Origin: DASYXZ01 sp035308965
GTDB lineage: Bacteria; Acidobacteriota; Terriglobia; UBA7540
Assembly: GCA_035308965.1 (NCBI GenBank)
Contig: DATGFN010000065.1
Coordinates: 186,001-250,000, forward strand
DNA length: 64,000 nucleotides
Direction of reading: 5' to 3'
The translations under genes were made by a program, and so were the position numbers. This document shows positions 16,090-23,907 of the stretch, piece after piece. The first letter of the stretch is position 1; each line of letters starts with the position of its first letter. Below the pieces are notes generated by a model that was not told the origin of the DNA, ran no database searches, and worked only from the letters and a program-made list of their open reading frames with translations.

Positions 16090-17799
16090 ATGGGCAAAGA
16101 CCTCAAAGCCGGTACGGTTGTGGCCTCGACCGGCGCGGAGAGGCACCCCTCGAAAGCCGAGCGCCATTGGGAGTCTGAAACCCTTAAGCCCGCCCTCCAA
16201 AAATCATCTGAAAGAAAGAAGCAGTTCACCACCCTCTCGGGAGTTCCCGTCGAGCGCCTTTATACGCAGGCCGATCTCGCGGGTTTTGATTATGCCCGCG
16301 ATCTAGGCGATCCGGGCGAGTACCCGTACACGCGCGGAATTCACCCCACCATGTACCGGGGCAAGATTTGGACCATGCGCCAGTTCTCGGGATTTGGGAC
16401 ACCCGAGGACACCAATAAGAGGCTGCATTACCTTCTCCAGCAGGGCCAAACGGGACTCTCCATCGCTTTCGATCTACCCACCTTGATGGGTTATGACTCG
16501 GACCATGCCCTGGCCGAGGGCGAGGTGGGCAAATGCGGCGTGGCCGTTTCGTCCCTGGCCGACATGGAGACACTGCTGGCGGGGCTGCCCCTCGAGCAAG
16601 TGACCACTTCCATGACCATCAATTCGCCCGCCGCCATTATTTGGGCCATGTACCTGGTGGCCGCGGAAAAGTCCGGCGCCGATTGGAGGAAGATTTCCGG
16701 GACCACCCAGAACGATATACTCAAGGAATATATAGCCCAGAAAGAGTATATCTTTCCTCCAGCCCCCTCCATGCGCCTGGTAGTGGATACCATTGTTTTT
16801 GGCTCCCGCGAAGTGCCGCGCTGGAATCCGATTTCCATCAGCGGGTACCACATTCGCGAGGCGGGCTCGACTGCCGTGCAGGAACTTGCCTTTACCCTGC
16901 GCGATGGCATTGAATACGCCGAATGGGTGACGCGCGCTGGTCTCGCCATTGACGATTTTGCCCCCCGGCTCAGTTTCTTCTTCAACGCGCATAATGACCT
17001 TTTTGAAGAAGTGGCCAAATACCGAGCCGCGCGCAAAGTGTGGGCGCGTGTGATGCGCGAGCGCTTTGGGGCCATTAATCCACGTTCCTGGCTGTGCCGC
17101 TTCCACACGCAGACGGCAGGATGTTCGCTCACCGCGCAACAACCTTACAACAATGTAATCCGCACTACTATTCAGGCGCTGGCCGGCGTGCTGGGCGGGA
17201 CGCAATCGCTGCACACGAATTCGCTGGATGAAGCCTGGGCGCTGCCCACCGAGCAGGCCGCCACCCTGGCCCTTCGTACCCAACAGGTGATTGCCCACGA
17301 AAGCGGCGTGGCTGATACGGCGGACCCGCTGGGCGGTTCATACTATGTAGAAAAGTTGACGCTCGATACCGAGCGCGCCTGCTACGATTACTTTGACAAA
17401 ATCGACGCTCTCGGCGGCATGGTCCCCGCCATTGAGAAAGGTTTCCCGCAGCGTGAAATCCACGAGGCCGCCTATGCCTATCAGAAGGCGGTGGAACGCA
17501 AAGAAGAAATTATCGTCGGCGTAAACGATTTCCTAAGCGAAGAAAAGCGCGCCATCGAGATCCTCGTGGTTGACGAAACCTCTGCCGGCCGGCAGCGGCA
17601 AAAGCTCGAAGACCTCAGGAAAAAACGGGACAACGCGCGCGTGGGTTCAACTCTGGATGCGCTGGCAAGCGCGGCTTCAACTGACGCGAACCTGATGCCC
17701 CCTATACTCGAATGTGTTCGTGCCTATGCGACGCTCGGTGAAATGTGTGACGTGCTGCGCCGCGTCTTCGGTACCTACGAGGAGCCGGCGTTCCGGTAA
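16090..17799 (+). CDS. Acyl-CoA mutase large (catalytic) subunit, methylmalonyl-CoA mutase family
   Basis: 569 residues. Catalytic TIM-barrel chain of a B12-dependent mutase interconverting (R)-methylmalonyl-CoA and succinyl-CoA, or a related acyl-CoA pair. Visible: YPYTRGIHPTMYRGKIWTMRQFSGFG, GLSIAFDLPTLMGYDSD, SMTINSPAAIIWAMY, SISGYHIREAGSTAVQELAF, QTAGCSLTAQQPYNNVIRTT and GGSYYVE. The B12-binding domain is missing here and is encoded by the next gene, as in the archaeal/bacterial two-subunit form. The active-site variant (YTRGIHPTMYRG rather than the ICM signature) favours methylmalonyl-CoA. No MeaB chaperone GTPase is nearby. Confidence 0.93.
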   Translation: MGKDLKAGTVVASTGAERHPSKAERHWESETLKPALQKSSERKKQFTTLSGVPVERLYTQADLAGFDYARDLGDPGEYPYTRGIHPTMYRGKIWTMRQFSGFGTPEDTNKRLHYLLQQGQTGLSIAFDLPTLMGYDSDHALAEGEVGKCGVAVSSLADMETLLAGLPLEQVTTSMTINSPAAIIWAMYLVAAEKSGADWRKISGTTQNDILKEYIAQKEYIFPPAPSMRLVVDTIVFGSREVPRWNPISISGYHIREAGSTAVQELAFTLRDGIEYAEWVTRAGLAIDDFAPRLSFFFNAHNDLFEEVAKYRAARKVWARVMRERFGAINPRSWLCRFHTQTAGCSLTAQQPYNNVIRTTIQALAGVLGGTQSLHTNSLDEAWALPTEQAATLALRTQQVIAHESGVADTADPLGGSYYVEKLTLDTERACYDYFDKIDALGGMVPAIEKGFPQREIHEAAYAYQKAVERKEEIIVGVNDFLSEEKRAIEILVVDETSAGRQRQKLEDLRKKRDNARVGSTLDALASAASTDANLMPPILECVRAYATLGEMCDVLRRVFGTYEEPAFR

Positions 17800-17810
17800 A
17801 GTTGAATTAC

Positions 17811-18227
17811 ATGGACAAACGCATTCGAGTTCTCGTTGCCAAGCCCGGCCTGGACGGGCACGATCGCGGCGCTAAGATTGTGGCGCGGGCCTTGCGCGAT
17901 GCCGGCATGGAAGTGATTTACACCGGCCTGCGACAGACGCCCGAACAAATCGTGACGGCGGCCCTTCAGGAGGACGTGGATGCCATCGGCATCTCCATTC
18001 TCTCCGGCGCCCACAACACGATTGTCCCTAAAATTTGTGAACTCTTGAAGGCCCAAGGATTGCAAGAAGTCTTACTGATCGTCGGCGGAATTATCCCTGA
18101 TGAGGACATCGGGCGGCTAAAGCAATTGGGCGTGGCTGAAGTCTTTCAGCCGGGCGCTTCCACTCAAGATATCGTGGATTTTATTCGGAAAGGAGTCGAA
18201 GGTCGAAAGTCGAAAGTTGAGAATTAA
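17811..18227 (+). CDS. Acyl-CoA mutase small (cobalamin-binding) subunit
   Basis: 138 residues from ATG 17811, ten bases after the large-subunit stop, so co-transcribed. Complete B12-binding fold: AKPGLDGHDRGAKIVARALR carries the DxHxxG motif with the cobalt-ligating His, then ISILSGAH and VGGIIPDEDI. It forms the adenosylcobalamin half of the mutase with the preceding gene product. The C-terminal tail GVEGRKSKVEN and the TAA stop are encoded by a heptad array (18193-18282) and are not part of the conserved fold. Confidence 0.93.
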   Translation: MDKRIRVLVAKPGLDGHDRGAKIVARALRDAGMEVIYTGLRQTPEQIVTAALQEDVDAIGISILSGAHNTIVPKICELLKAQGLQEVLLIVGGIIPDEDIGRLKQLGVAEVFQPGASTQDIVDFIRKGVEGRKSKVEN

Positions 18228-18282
18228 GGGCGCATTTTTGAATCAGCACTTTCGACTTTTAACATTCGACTTTGGACTTCCT
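18193..18282. repeat. Inverted heptad arrays spanning the end of the mutase small-subunit gene
   Basis: Left: GAGTCGA AGGTCGA AAGTCGA AAGTTGA GAATTAA (18193-18227). Right: ACTTTCG ACTTTTA ACATTCG ACTTTGG ACTTCCT (18248-18282). The arms are reverse-complementary with a 20-base spacer. The left arm encodes the last eleven residues and stop of the upstream gene; the right arm ends eight bases before the next start codon. Confidence 0.9.
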
Positions 18283-18289
18283 CCTTCTC

Positions 18290-18913
18290 ATGCACTTGCA
18301 CGGCCGCAACTCCATCGCTGTCCTGAGCTTCGAGCCGGATGATGTCTATCCCCGCCTCACTCGAACGGTGGTATCCGAATTGAGCGATCTCCTGACCCGC
18401 CTGAGGCGCGAATCTGCCTTTCGCGGAATCGTTATCGCTGCCAATTCGAAATCATTTGCAACGGGCGCGGAGATTGCTGAACTGTTCGATCTCACGGGCA
18501 TTGCCGCCAGGGAATTTGCCGCCGCCGGGCAGGCACTTTTCAGCCGAATCGCGCACTTCCCTGTCCCGGTGGTGGCGGCGATCCGCGGGTTCTGTTTGGG
18601 AGGCGGATTGGATTTGGCGCTTGCCTGCCACCAGCGCGTAGCGACTTACGATACCTCCTTTGGTCATCCTGGGGGGTCACTTGGCCTTATGACGGGATGG
18701 GGAGGCACCGAGCGTCTGCCTCGGTTGGTGGGCCGGGCCGCGGCGTTGCAGGTCTTGCTGACGGGCGAGCGCGTTCCGGCGACGCAAGCGTTGACTCTCG
18801 GCATGGTCAATGAATTGACATCGTCTCAGGATCTCGTGGAGCGCGCGGCCCGGCGTGCGGGGGAGATTGCTGAAACTTGGATTGCTTGCCGCCACGGGGT
18901 GCGTGAACTATGA
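18290..18913 (+). CDS. Enoyl-CoA hydratase/isomerase family protein
   Basis: 207 residues from ATG 18290; slightly short for crotonases (about 255). Oxyanion-hole motifs are present: NSKSFATGAEIAEL and AAIRGFCLGGGLDLALACHQR, followed by FGHPGGSLGLMTGWGGTERLPRLVG. The expected second catalytic Glu site is filled by FGHP, where family members vary, so the exact reaction (hydration, isomerisation or decarboxylation) is uncertain. The C-terminal helical lid is reduced. The start abuts a heptad array and no Shine-Dalgarno is visible. Sits between mutase and carboxyltransferase genes; the predicted start of the latter is 20 bases downstream. Confidence 0.85.
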   Translation: MHLHGRNSIAVLSFEPDDVYPRLTRTVVSELSDLLTRLRRESAFRGIVIAANSKSFATGAEIAELFDLTGIAAREFAAAGQALFSRIAHFPVPVVAAIRGFCLGGGLDLALACHQRVATYDTSFGHPGGSLGLMTGWGGTERLPRLVGRAAALQVLLTGERVPATQALTLGMVNELTSSQDLVERAARRAGEIAETWIACRHGVREL

Positions 18914-18932
18914 TTTCTGCGAGGTAAAAAAT

Positions 18933-20609
18933 TTGCCGACTTCAGTTTTTCATTCAAATCTCAAACTCCAGTCGCCGGATTACGAGAAGAATTCCCGGCG
19001 CATGATGGACCTGCTGACCGCAATCAAAAACGCGGAAGAGAAAATTCGCGAAGGCGGCGGGGTGAAGGCCGTCGAGTCGCAGCACAAAAAGGGCCGCTTG
19101 ACCGCGCGGGAGCGCATTCAAAAACTAATTGACACGGGGACCCGGTTTTTCGAGCTGGGTATTTTTGCGGCGCACGAAATGTATGCGGAATGGGGCGGCG
19201 CGCCCGCCGCCGGGACGGTGGTGGGATTGGGCCGGGTGGAAGGCCGCCTGGTGATGATCATCGCCAATGACGCCACAGTGAAGGCGGGCGCTTTTTTTCC
19301 CATGACGGCCAAGAAAGTGATTCGCGCGCAAAATATCGCCATTGAAAATCATATCCCCACTATTTATCTGGTCGATTCCGCCGGCGTCTTTCTTCCCTTG
19401 CAGGAAGACGTTTTCCCGGACACCGATGATTTTGGACGCGTTTTCCGCAATAACGCGGTGATGAGCGCGACGGGCATTCCGCAAACCACAGCCATCATGG
19501 GGATGTGCGTGGCTGGCGGCGCGTACCTGCCCGTGATGTGCGATCACGTGCTGATGACGGAAGGCAGCGGACTGTTTCTGGCAGGACCCGCTCTGGTGCA
19601 GGCGGCCATCGGGCAGGTGACATCCCCCGAAGAGCTGGGCGGCGCAAAAACCCACGCGCAAATCAGCGGCACGGTGGACTTTCGCGAGCCTGATGACGAC
19701 GCCTGCCTGGAGCGCCTCCGGGTCCTCGTGGAAAAAATGGGCGCCGGGCCGCGCGCACCCTTCAACCAAAGGGCCGCCGAGCAACCCATTTATCCTCCCG
19801 AAGAAATCTATGGAATATTTTCCGCCGACCCGGCAAAGCAATATGACATGCGTGAAATTATTGCCCGGCTTGTCGACGCGTCCGTGTTTGACGAATACCG
19901 CGCCGAATATGGGGAGACCGTGTTGTGTGGCTACGCCCGGATTGGCGGCTGGGCTGTGGGGATCGTGGCCAACCAGAAAAAACATGTGCACACTACGGCG
20001 CCCGGAACGGGACAAAAACGGGTGGAATTCGGCGGCGTCATTTATACCGAGTCGGCGGAAAAAGCGGCGCGCTTTATCATGGATTGCAACCAGAACCTTG
20101 TGCCGCTGGTTTTTCTGCACGACGTGAACGGCTTTATGGTGGGCAAGGAAGCGGAGTGGAGCGGCATCATCCGTGCAGGAGCAAAAATGGTTAACGCGGT
20201 GTCGAATAGCGTGGTTCCGAAAATCACCGTGATCTGCGGCGGCAGTTTCGGCGCCGGGCACTACGCCATGTGCGGCAAAGCTTACGATCCGCGATTTATT
20301 TTTGCCTGGCCCACGGCGCGCTACGCGGTGATGAGCGGCGACTCCGCTGCGGGGACTCTGGTGGAGATCAAAATTAAACAATTGGAACGCGAAGGCAAGA
20401 AACTTAGCGAGAAAGAAAAAAAGGGCCTGCACGAATCGATTCGCGCCACGTACGAGCAGCAGACTGACCCTCGCTACGCCGCCGCGCGCCTCTGGGTGGA
20501 TGCCATCATCGACCCGGCAGAGACGCGCTCCGCCCTGATCTGGGCGCTGGAAGCGGCGGCGTTGAACCCGGACGTGCGGGAGTTTAAGACGGGCGTTTTT
20601 CAAACTTAG
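18933..20609 (+). CDS. Biotin-dependent acyl-CoA carboxylase, carboxyltransferase (beta) subunit
   Basis: 558 residues from a TTG at 18933, chosen because GAGGT lies seven bases upstream and the homologous part begins soon after (SNLKLQSPDYEKNSRRM). Two crotonase-fold halves; GRLTARERIQKLID, the oxyanion GMCVAGGAYLPVMCDH and second-half SGIIRAGAKMVNAVSNSVVPKI with GGSFGAGHYAMCGKAYDPRF are diagnostic. Overall it looks like the 3-methylcrotonyl-CoA carboxylase beta subunit. It transfers CO2 from biotin to an acyl-CoA. The required biotin carboxylase/biotin-carrier subunit is not in the window. The HMG-CoA-lyase-like gene follows, supporting leucine catabolism. Confidence 0.9.
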   Translation: MPTSVFHSNLKLQSPDYEKNSRRMMDLLTAIKNAEEKIREGGGVKAVESQHKKGRLTARERIQKLIDTGTRFFELGIFAAHEMYAEWGGAPAAGTVVGLGRVEGRLVMIIANDATVKAGAFFPMTAKKVIRAQNIAIENHIPTIYLVDSAGVFLPLQEDVFPDTDDFGRVFRNNAVMSATGIPQTTAIMGMCVAGGAYLPVMCDHVLMTEGSGLFLAGPALVQAAIGQVTSPEELGGAKTHAQISGTVDFREPDDDACLERLRVLVEKMGAGPRAPFNQRAAEQPIYPPEEIYGIFSADPAKQYDMREIIARLVDASVFDEYRAEYGETVLCGYARIGGWAVGIVANQKKHVHTTAPGTGQKRVEFGGVIYTESAEKAARFIMDCNQNLVPLVFLHDVNGFMVGKEAEWSGIIRAGAKMVNAVSNSVVPKITVICGGSFGAGHYAMCGKAYDPRFIFAWPTARYAVMSGDSAAGTLVEIKIKQLEREGKKLSEKEKKGLHESIRATYEQQTDPRYAAARLWVDAIIDPAETRSALIWALEAAALNPDVREFKTGVFQT

Positions 20610-20624
20610 CCTTCAACCCTGCGC

Positions 20625-20691
20625 CTTCGCGCCTTTGCGTGAGATCGTTTATTCTTTCTTCCGGAAAACATTCTCACGCAAAGGCGCGAAG
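20625..20691. repeat. Perfect 19-bp inverted repeat after the carboxyltransferase gene
   Basis: CTTCGCGCCTTTGCGTGAG (20625-20643) is the exact reverse complement of 20673-20691, with a 29-base loop containing TTTATTCTTTCTTCC. It begins 16 bases after the carboxyltransferase stop and may act as a terminator or processing hairpin. The unit GCGCGAAGACGCAAAGG is repetitive in itself and of the type found dispersed in many genomes. Confidence 0.8.
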
Positions 20692-20716
20692 ACGCAAAGG
20701 ACCCCAAAAGACCTAC

Positions 20717-21673
20717 ATGGAACGAGTCAAAATTGTTGAATGCCCACGCGACGCCTGGCAAGGATTGTTGAAAACCATCCCCAGCGAAGCCAAAGTGTCC
20801 TACCTGCGCAAGCTGATCGAACTCGGATTTCGAAATCTCGATGCGGTAAGTTTTGTGGCGCCCAAATACGTCCCCCAAATGGCGGATAGCGAAGCGGTGA
20901 TGCTTGAGCTGTCGGCAGCCATGGCTACAGGGGCGAGCCTGGTGGATCCGGAAAATCGAAATGCGAAAACCGAAACGCGAAAGTCCGGGACGGTTTTGGA
21001 ACTCCCCACTTCAAGTATCCAAACTGATTTCATCGGGATAGTGGTGAACGAGCAGGGGCTGGAGCGCGCCCTTCGAACGCCAAGTGTGACAACCATCGGA
21101 TATCCGTATTCGATCTCGGCAAATTTTCGCCGGCAAAATGCCAATATGGGCCTGGCCGAATCGCGCGCGCTGGTGGAAAAATTGCAGAGCTCCACCCAAG
21201 CTGCGGGCCGGAATCTTGTGGTCTACATTTCGATGGCTTTCGGGAACCCATTTGACGAGCCTTGGAGCCCGGAGGTCGTGGCAAATACTCTAATGTGGTT
21301 GAAGGGAGTCGGGGTCAAGATTGTATCGCTTGCCGACACCGTGGGCGTCGCCACGGCGATGAAAGTGGGAGAACTTTTTCGCCAAGTGAAAACCACCGCC
21401 GATGGAATCGACCTGGGCGTTCATCTGCACAGCCGGCCCGAGAGCGCGGGCGACAAAGTTCTGGCCGCTTTTGAAGCCGGCTGCCGGCGCTTTGATTGCG
21501 CGCTCACCGGTCTCGGGGGCTGTCCTTTTGCAGGGGACGAAATGGTGGGCAATATTCCCACTGAGATCGTGGTGGCGAAATTCGCGGCTCTCGGCGTTGA
21601 AACCGGCATCGAGCCCTGGGCGCTGCTGGCCGCGGTGGAAGCGACCAAGGAAATCCGCGGCCTCTATATGTAA
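20717..21673 (+). CDS. Hydroxymethylglutaryl-CoA lyase-like enzyme with repeat-derived insertion
   Basis: 318 residues from ATG 20717 (MERVKIVECPRDAWQG). HMGL-like TIM barrel: N-terminal VECPRD replaces the usual VEVGPRDGLQ, then LIELGFRNLDAVSFVAPKYVPQMAD, SLADTVGVATAMKVGELF, metal-site HLHSRPESAGDKVLAAFEAG, and GLGGCPFAGDEMVGNIPTE with catalytic Cys. It would cleave 3-hydroxy-3-methylglutaryl-CoA to acetoacetate and acetyl-CoA at the end of leucine breakdown. Between QMADSEA and TDFIGIVVN is an extra stretch of about 30 residues, part of which (ENRNAKTETRKS) is encoded by five GAAAxxx heptads. The frame is intact. A substituted DGLQ motif may mean altered activity. Confidence 0.85.
   Translation: MERVKIVECPRDAWQGLLKTIPSEAKVSYLRKLIELGFRNLDAVSFVAPKYVPQMADSEAVMLELSAAMATGASLVDPENRNAKTETRKSGTVLELPTSSIQTDFIGIVVNEQGLERALRTPSVTTIGYPYSISANFRRQNANMGLAESRALVEKLQSSTQAAGRNLVVYISMAFGNPFDEPWSPEVVANTLMWLKGVGVKIVSLADTVGVATAMKVGELFRQVKTTADGIDLGVHLHSRPESAGDKVLAAFEAGCRRFDCALTGLGGCPFAGDEMVGNIPTEIVVAKFAALGVETGIEPWALLAAVEATKEIRGLYM
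20951..20985 (+). repeat. Heptad array inside the HMG-CoA-lyase-like gene
   Basis: Five contiguous units GAAAATC GAAATGC GAAAACC GAAACGC GAAAGTC. The same GAAAxxx unit forms the intergenic array at 1166-1228. Translated in frame as part of an insertion not seen in typical HMG-CoA lyases. Confidence 0.9.
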
Positions 21674-21697
21674 TCGAAATGGGCGGGTCACCCCAGA

Positions 21698-22546
21698 ATG
21701 ACACAGCATACTTTGAACATTGAACTTGATGGCGAGCTGGCCACGCTCACCTTCAATCGTCCGGAAAAGCGCAACGCCATTTCCCAGGAAATGATTGAAG
21801 AGCTGTTTGCGGCTTTCAATGATTTGGAGTCAGGCCCGGCGCGAGTTGTGATTCTCACCGGCGCCGGCCAGGCGTTTTGTGCCGGAATGGACTTGAGCTC
21901 ATTACAGGCGCTGGCCGCCGAATCCGAAAAACACAAAGTGCTGAAGGGAGGCGTGATGAAAGGCGGTGTGCCGCGCGCCTCTGATGCTAATGTGGCCGAC
22001 TCGCGGCGCCTGGCGCGGCTCTTCAGGCGCATTTATGATTTCCCCAAACCACTGATTGCCGCTGTCAACGGTCCTGCCATCGCGGGTGGTTGTGGAATAG
22101 CCACGTTTTGTGACTTCACGCTGGCGGCTCCTGAAGCGAAGTTCGGCTACACCGAAGTGCGGATTGGATTCATGCCGGCGCTTGTCTCCGTATTTCTCGT
22201 CCGGCAGATCGGAGAAAAACGCGCGCGAGATTTGTTGCTTTCGGGACGAATCTTTGGCGCCGAGGAAGCCCTTCGCTTGGGACTCATTGGTGAAATTGTA
22301 CCGGCGGAGAAACTAATGACGCGCGCCGGCGAGCTTGCCACGGAACTACTGGCCGTGAGTCCCACCAGCCTCCTTTACACCAAGCGGCTGCTCCGAGAGA
22401 TGTTCGAGAAAGACCTCGATCGCCAGCTCGAATTGGCGCTTCAGGAAAACGCCCGCATCCGGTCCACTCCCGATTTTCGGGAAGGACTATCCGCGTTTCT
22501 AGAGAAGAGGAAGCCGGTATGGGGAAAGTCCAAGGGTAAAAGTTAA
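21698..22546 (+). CDS. Enoyl-CoA hydratase, methylglutaconyl-CoA hydratase candidate
   Basis: 282 residues, start ATG 21698, 24 bases after the lyase-like gene. Crotonase fold with NRPEKRNAIS, oxyanion motif TGAGQAFCAGMDLSSL and AAVNGPAIAGGCGIATFCDF; YTEVRIGFMPALVSVFL carries a catalytic-region Glu. A loop of extra residues (ESEKHKVLKGGVMKGGVPRAS) precedes the second motif. By position next to an MCC-type carboxyltransferase and an HMG-CoA-lyase-like gene, it is a good candidate for the hydratase making HMG-CoA from 3-methylglutaconyl-CoA; that is inference. Its last residues (KSKGKS) and stop codon fall in a heptad array. Confidence 0.88.
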   Translation: MTQHTLNIELDGELATLTFNRPEKRNAISQEMIEELFAAFNDLESGPARVVILTGAGQAFCAGMDLSSLQALAAESEKHKVLKGGVMKGGVPRASDANVADSRRLARLFRRIYDFPKPLIAAVNGPAIAGGCGIATFCDFTLAAPEAKFGYTEVRIGFMPALVSVFLVRQIGEKRARDLLLSGRIFGAEEALRLGLIGEIVPAEKLMTRAGELATELLAVSPTSLLYTKRLLREMFEKDLDRQLELALQENARIRSTPDFREGLSAFLEKRKPVWGKSKGKS

Positions 22547-22627
22547 AGGTCAAAAGTTAAAAGTCAAAAGGGACGTCATCCTCCAACTCGGTTTTGGCCT
22601 TTTAATTTAAACTTTTGACTTTTGCCT
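22525..22627. repeat. Inverted heptad arrays at a convergent gene junction
   Basis: Left: seven units AAAGTCC AAGGGTA AAAGTTA AAGGTCA AAAGTTA AAAGTCA AAAGGGA (22525-22573). Right: a pyrimidine array around 22598-22627 (CTTTTAATTTAAACTTTTGA and on). They face each other across about 25 bases between the convergent hydratase and Rieske genes, an ideal position for a bidirectional terminator. The left arm holds the hydratase TAA stop (22544-22546). Confidence 0.9.
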
Positions 22628-22633
22628 TACTCC

Positions 22634-23722
22634 TCAACTTCTCCAATGCAGCGTGGTTGCTTCCTTGATCGGATGGAGCATAGGCTGGCCTGTCTGCCTG
22701 GACTCGAGGTGCGCGGCCTTCAATTGAAAATACCATTTCGCGGGTCGGTCGGCGTCATCAATGAGCATCAGGGAGGGATTGTATTTCAGGCCCTGCGCCT
22801 GTTGCTCCATGGTCCGCTGATCCTGGCCGATGAACTCGCGCGCAAAGATGTTGAAAATCGGGACTATCAAGGGCATCCAGGCAAAAACATTCCATGCCGC
22901 GCAGAAGTCAATGCGGCAGCGGTCCACCGTGACAGGTGTCACCGTGGTACGGCTGGAAAACCATTTGGGGCCGCAATGAATTTCCTCAAAGCGCATGTTG
23001 GGGAGGACGAACTCGATCTGGGTGGTGATGGGCTGGCCGTAGACTCCCAGAAGTTTGTAAAACGCGCTGTTTTTCGAAGGCGAGTGGGCGCGAATGCGGA
23101 ATCCGTTGGGGATGGGCTCGAAAATCTTTTCCTTTTCCTGAATGCTGTGGCGGCTTCGCCACCACCAGGCCTGATGGACAAAGGGGCCATGGGCGGGATC
23201 CATAAGCCCGATGATGCCGTGATCCACGTGGCAGGGCAATTCCGCTTCCAGCCGCGTGATGCGATAGTGCGGGCTGAAGGTAGCCAAACGCGGCGCGGGC
23301 GGCGTGGATTCGCTGCGCTGCTCCAGCTCCGGCAGGTAAACCCAGAAGTAGCCATCTTGTTCCTGGCAAGGAAAACTCGCGGCGAAAATCCGCTCGGTTT
23401 TAAGTTTGTCGCGATCGGTTCGGGAAGGAATATCGCAGCACTGGCCCGAAGTGGGCTCAAACTTCCAACCGTGATAACAACACTCGAGAGTTTCACCGTC
23501 AAAAATTCCGGCGGAAAGCGGCATGCCGCGATGGGGACAACTGTCGCGCAGCGCGAACGCCTTGCCACGAACGTCGCGCCCAACCACCAGCGGAACGCCC
23601 AACAGCATCGAGGGGCGCATCGATTTGCCGTGAACCTGGTCGCTGCGCAAGGCTGGATACCAAAAGCCGCGTAGCAATCCGTCGGCGGAACTCTGTGGTG
23701 TTGATTCCGGGGTATCACTCAT
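22634..23722 (-). CDS. Rieske [2Fe-2S] non-heme iron oxygenase, alpha subunit
   Basis: 362 residues. N-terminal Rieske domain with Cys62-x-His64 (SCPHRGMPLS) and Cys81-x2-His84 (CCYHGW) binding the 2Fe-2S cluster; the catalytic domain shows CHVDHGIIGLMDPAHGPFVH near residues 163-182, consistent with the mononuclear iron site of the PaO/vanillate-demethylase-like group. It would hydroxylate or demethylate an aromatic or cyclic substrate using electrons from a separate reductase, absent here. Start ATG 23722 has no Shine-Dalgarno, since the heptad array begins at the next base. Divergent from the SCP2-like gene. Confidence 0.9.
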   Translation of the reverse strand: MSDTPESTPQSSADGLLRGFWYPALRSDQVHGKSMRPSMLLGVPLVVGRDVRGKAFALRDSCPHRGMPLSAGIFDGETLECCYHGWKFEPTSGQCCDIPSRTDRDKLKTERIFAASFPCQEQDGYFWVYLPELEQRSESTPPAPRLATFSPHYRITRLEAELPCHVDHGIIGLMDPAHGPFVHQAWWWRSRHSIQEKEKIFEPIPNGFRIRAHSPSKNSAFYKLLGVYGQPITTQIEFVLPNMRFEEIHCGPKWFSSRTTVTPVTVDRCRIDFCAAWNVFAWMPLIVPIFNIFAREFIGQDQRTMEQQAQGLKYNPSLMLIDDADRPAKWYFQLKAAHLESRQTGQPMLHPIKEATTLHWRS

Positions 23723-23902
23723 GAAAGGTTAGAGTGTAAAGGATAAAGGTTAAAGGGTGAAGTAGGAATTATGAAGTATGAATGATGAAGGGTGAAATAT
23801 GAATGATGAAGGGCTCGCCTCGCTTTTGGATTAGGCTCCGCGCGTTTATACCTAGCCCGCTTTTATCCTTTACCCTTTAACCTTTACCCTTTAACCTTTC
23901 TT
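23723..23902. repeat. Longest heptad element: 13 units plus 6 inverted units
   Basis: Left array 23723-23813 has thirteen 7-base units (GAAAGGT TAGAGTG TAAAGGA TAAAGGT TAAAGGG, then TGAAxxx-type units). Right array 23861-23902 has TTTTATC CTTTACC CTTTAAC CTTTACC CTTTAAC CTTTCTT. The spacer is GC-richer. It fills the whole interval between the divergent Rieske and SCP2-like genes, abuts the Rieske start codon and ends five bases before the other start, so any promoters and ribosome sites for both genes must lie within it. Confidence 0.9.
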
Positions 23903-23907
23903 TGCCC

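Noticed and set aside
19125..20603. Long minus-strand open frame opposite the carboxyltransferase gene
   Set aside because: The plus strand is an unmistakable carboxyltransferase; the antisense product is His/Arg-rich with no motif.
23723..23902. Heptad arrays considered as CRISPR repeats
   Set aside because: Units are 7 bases with no spacers between them, are purine-rich and degenerate, and no cas gene is present.
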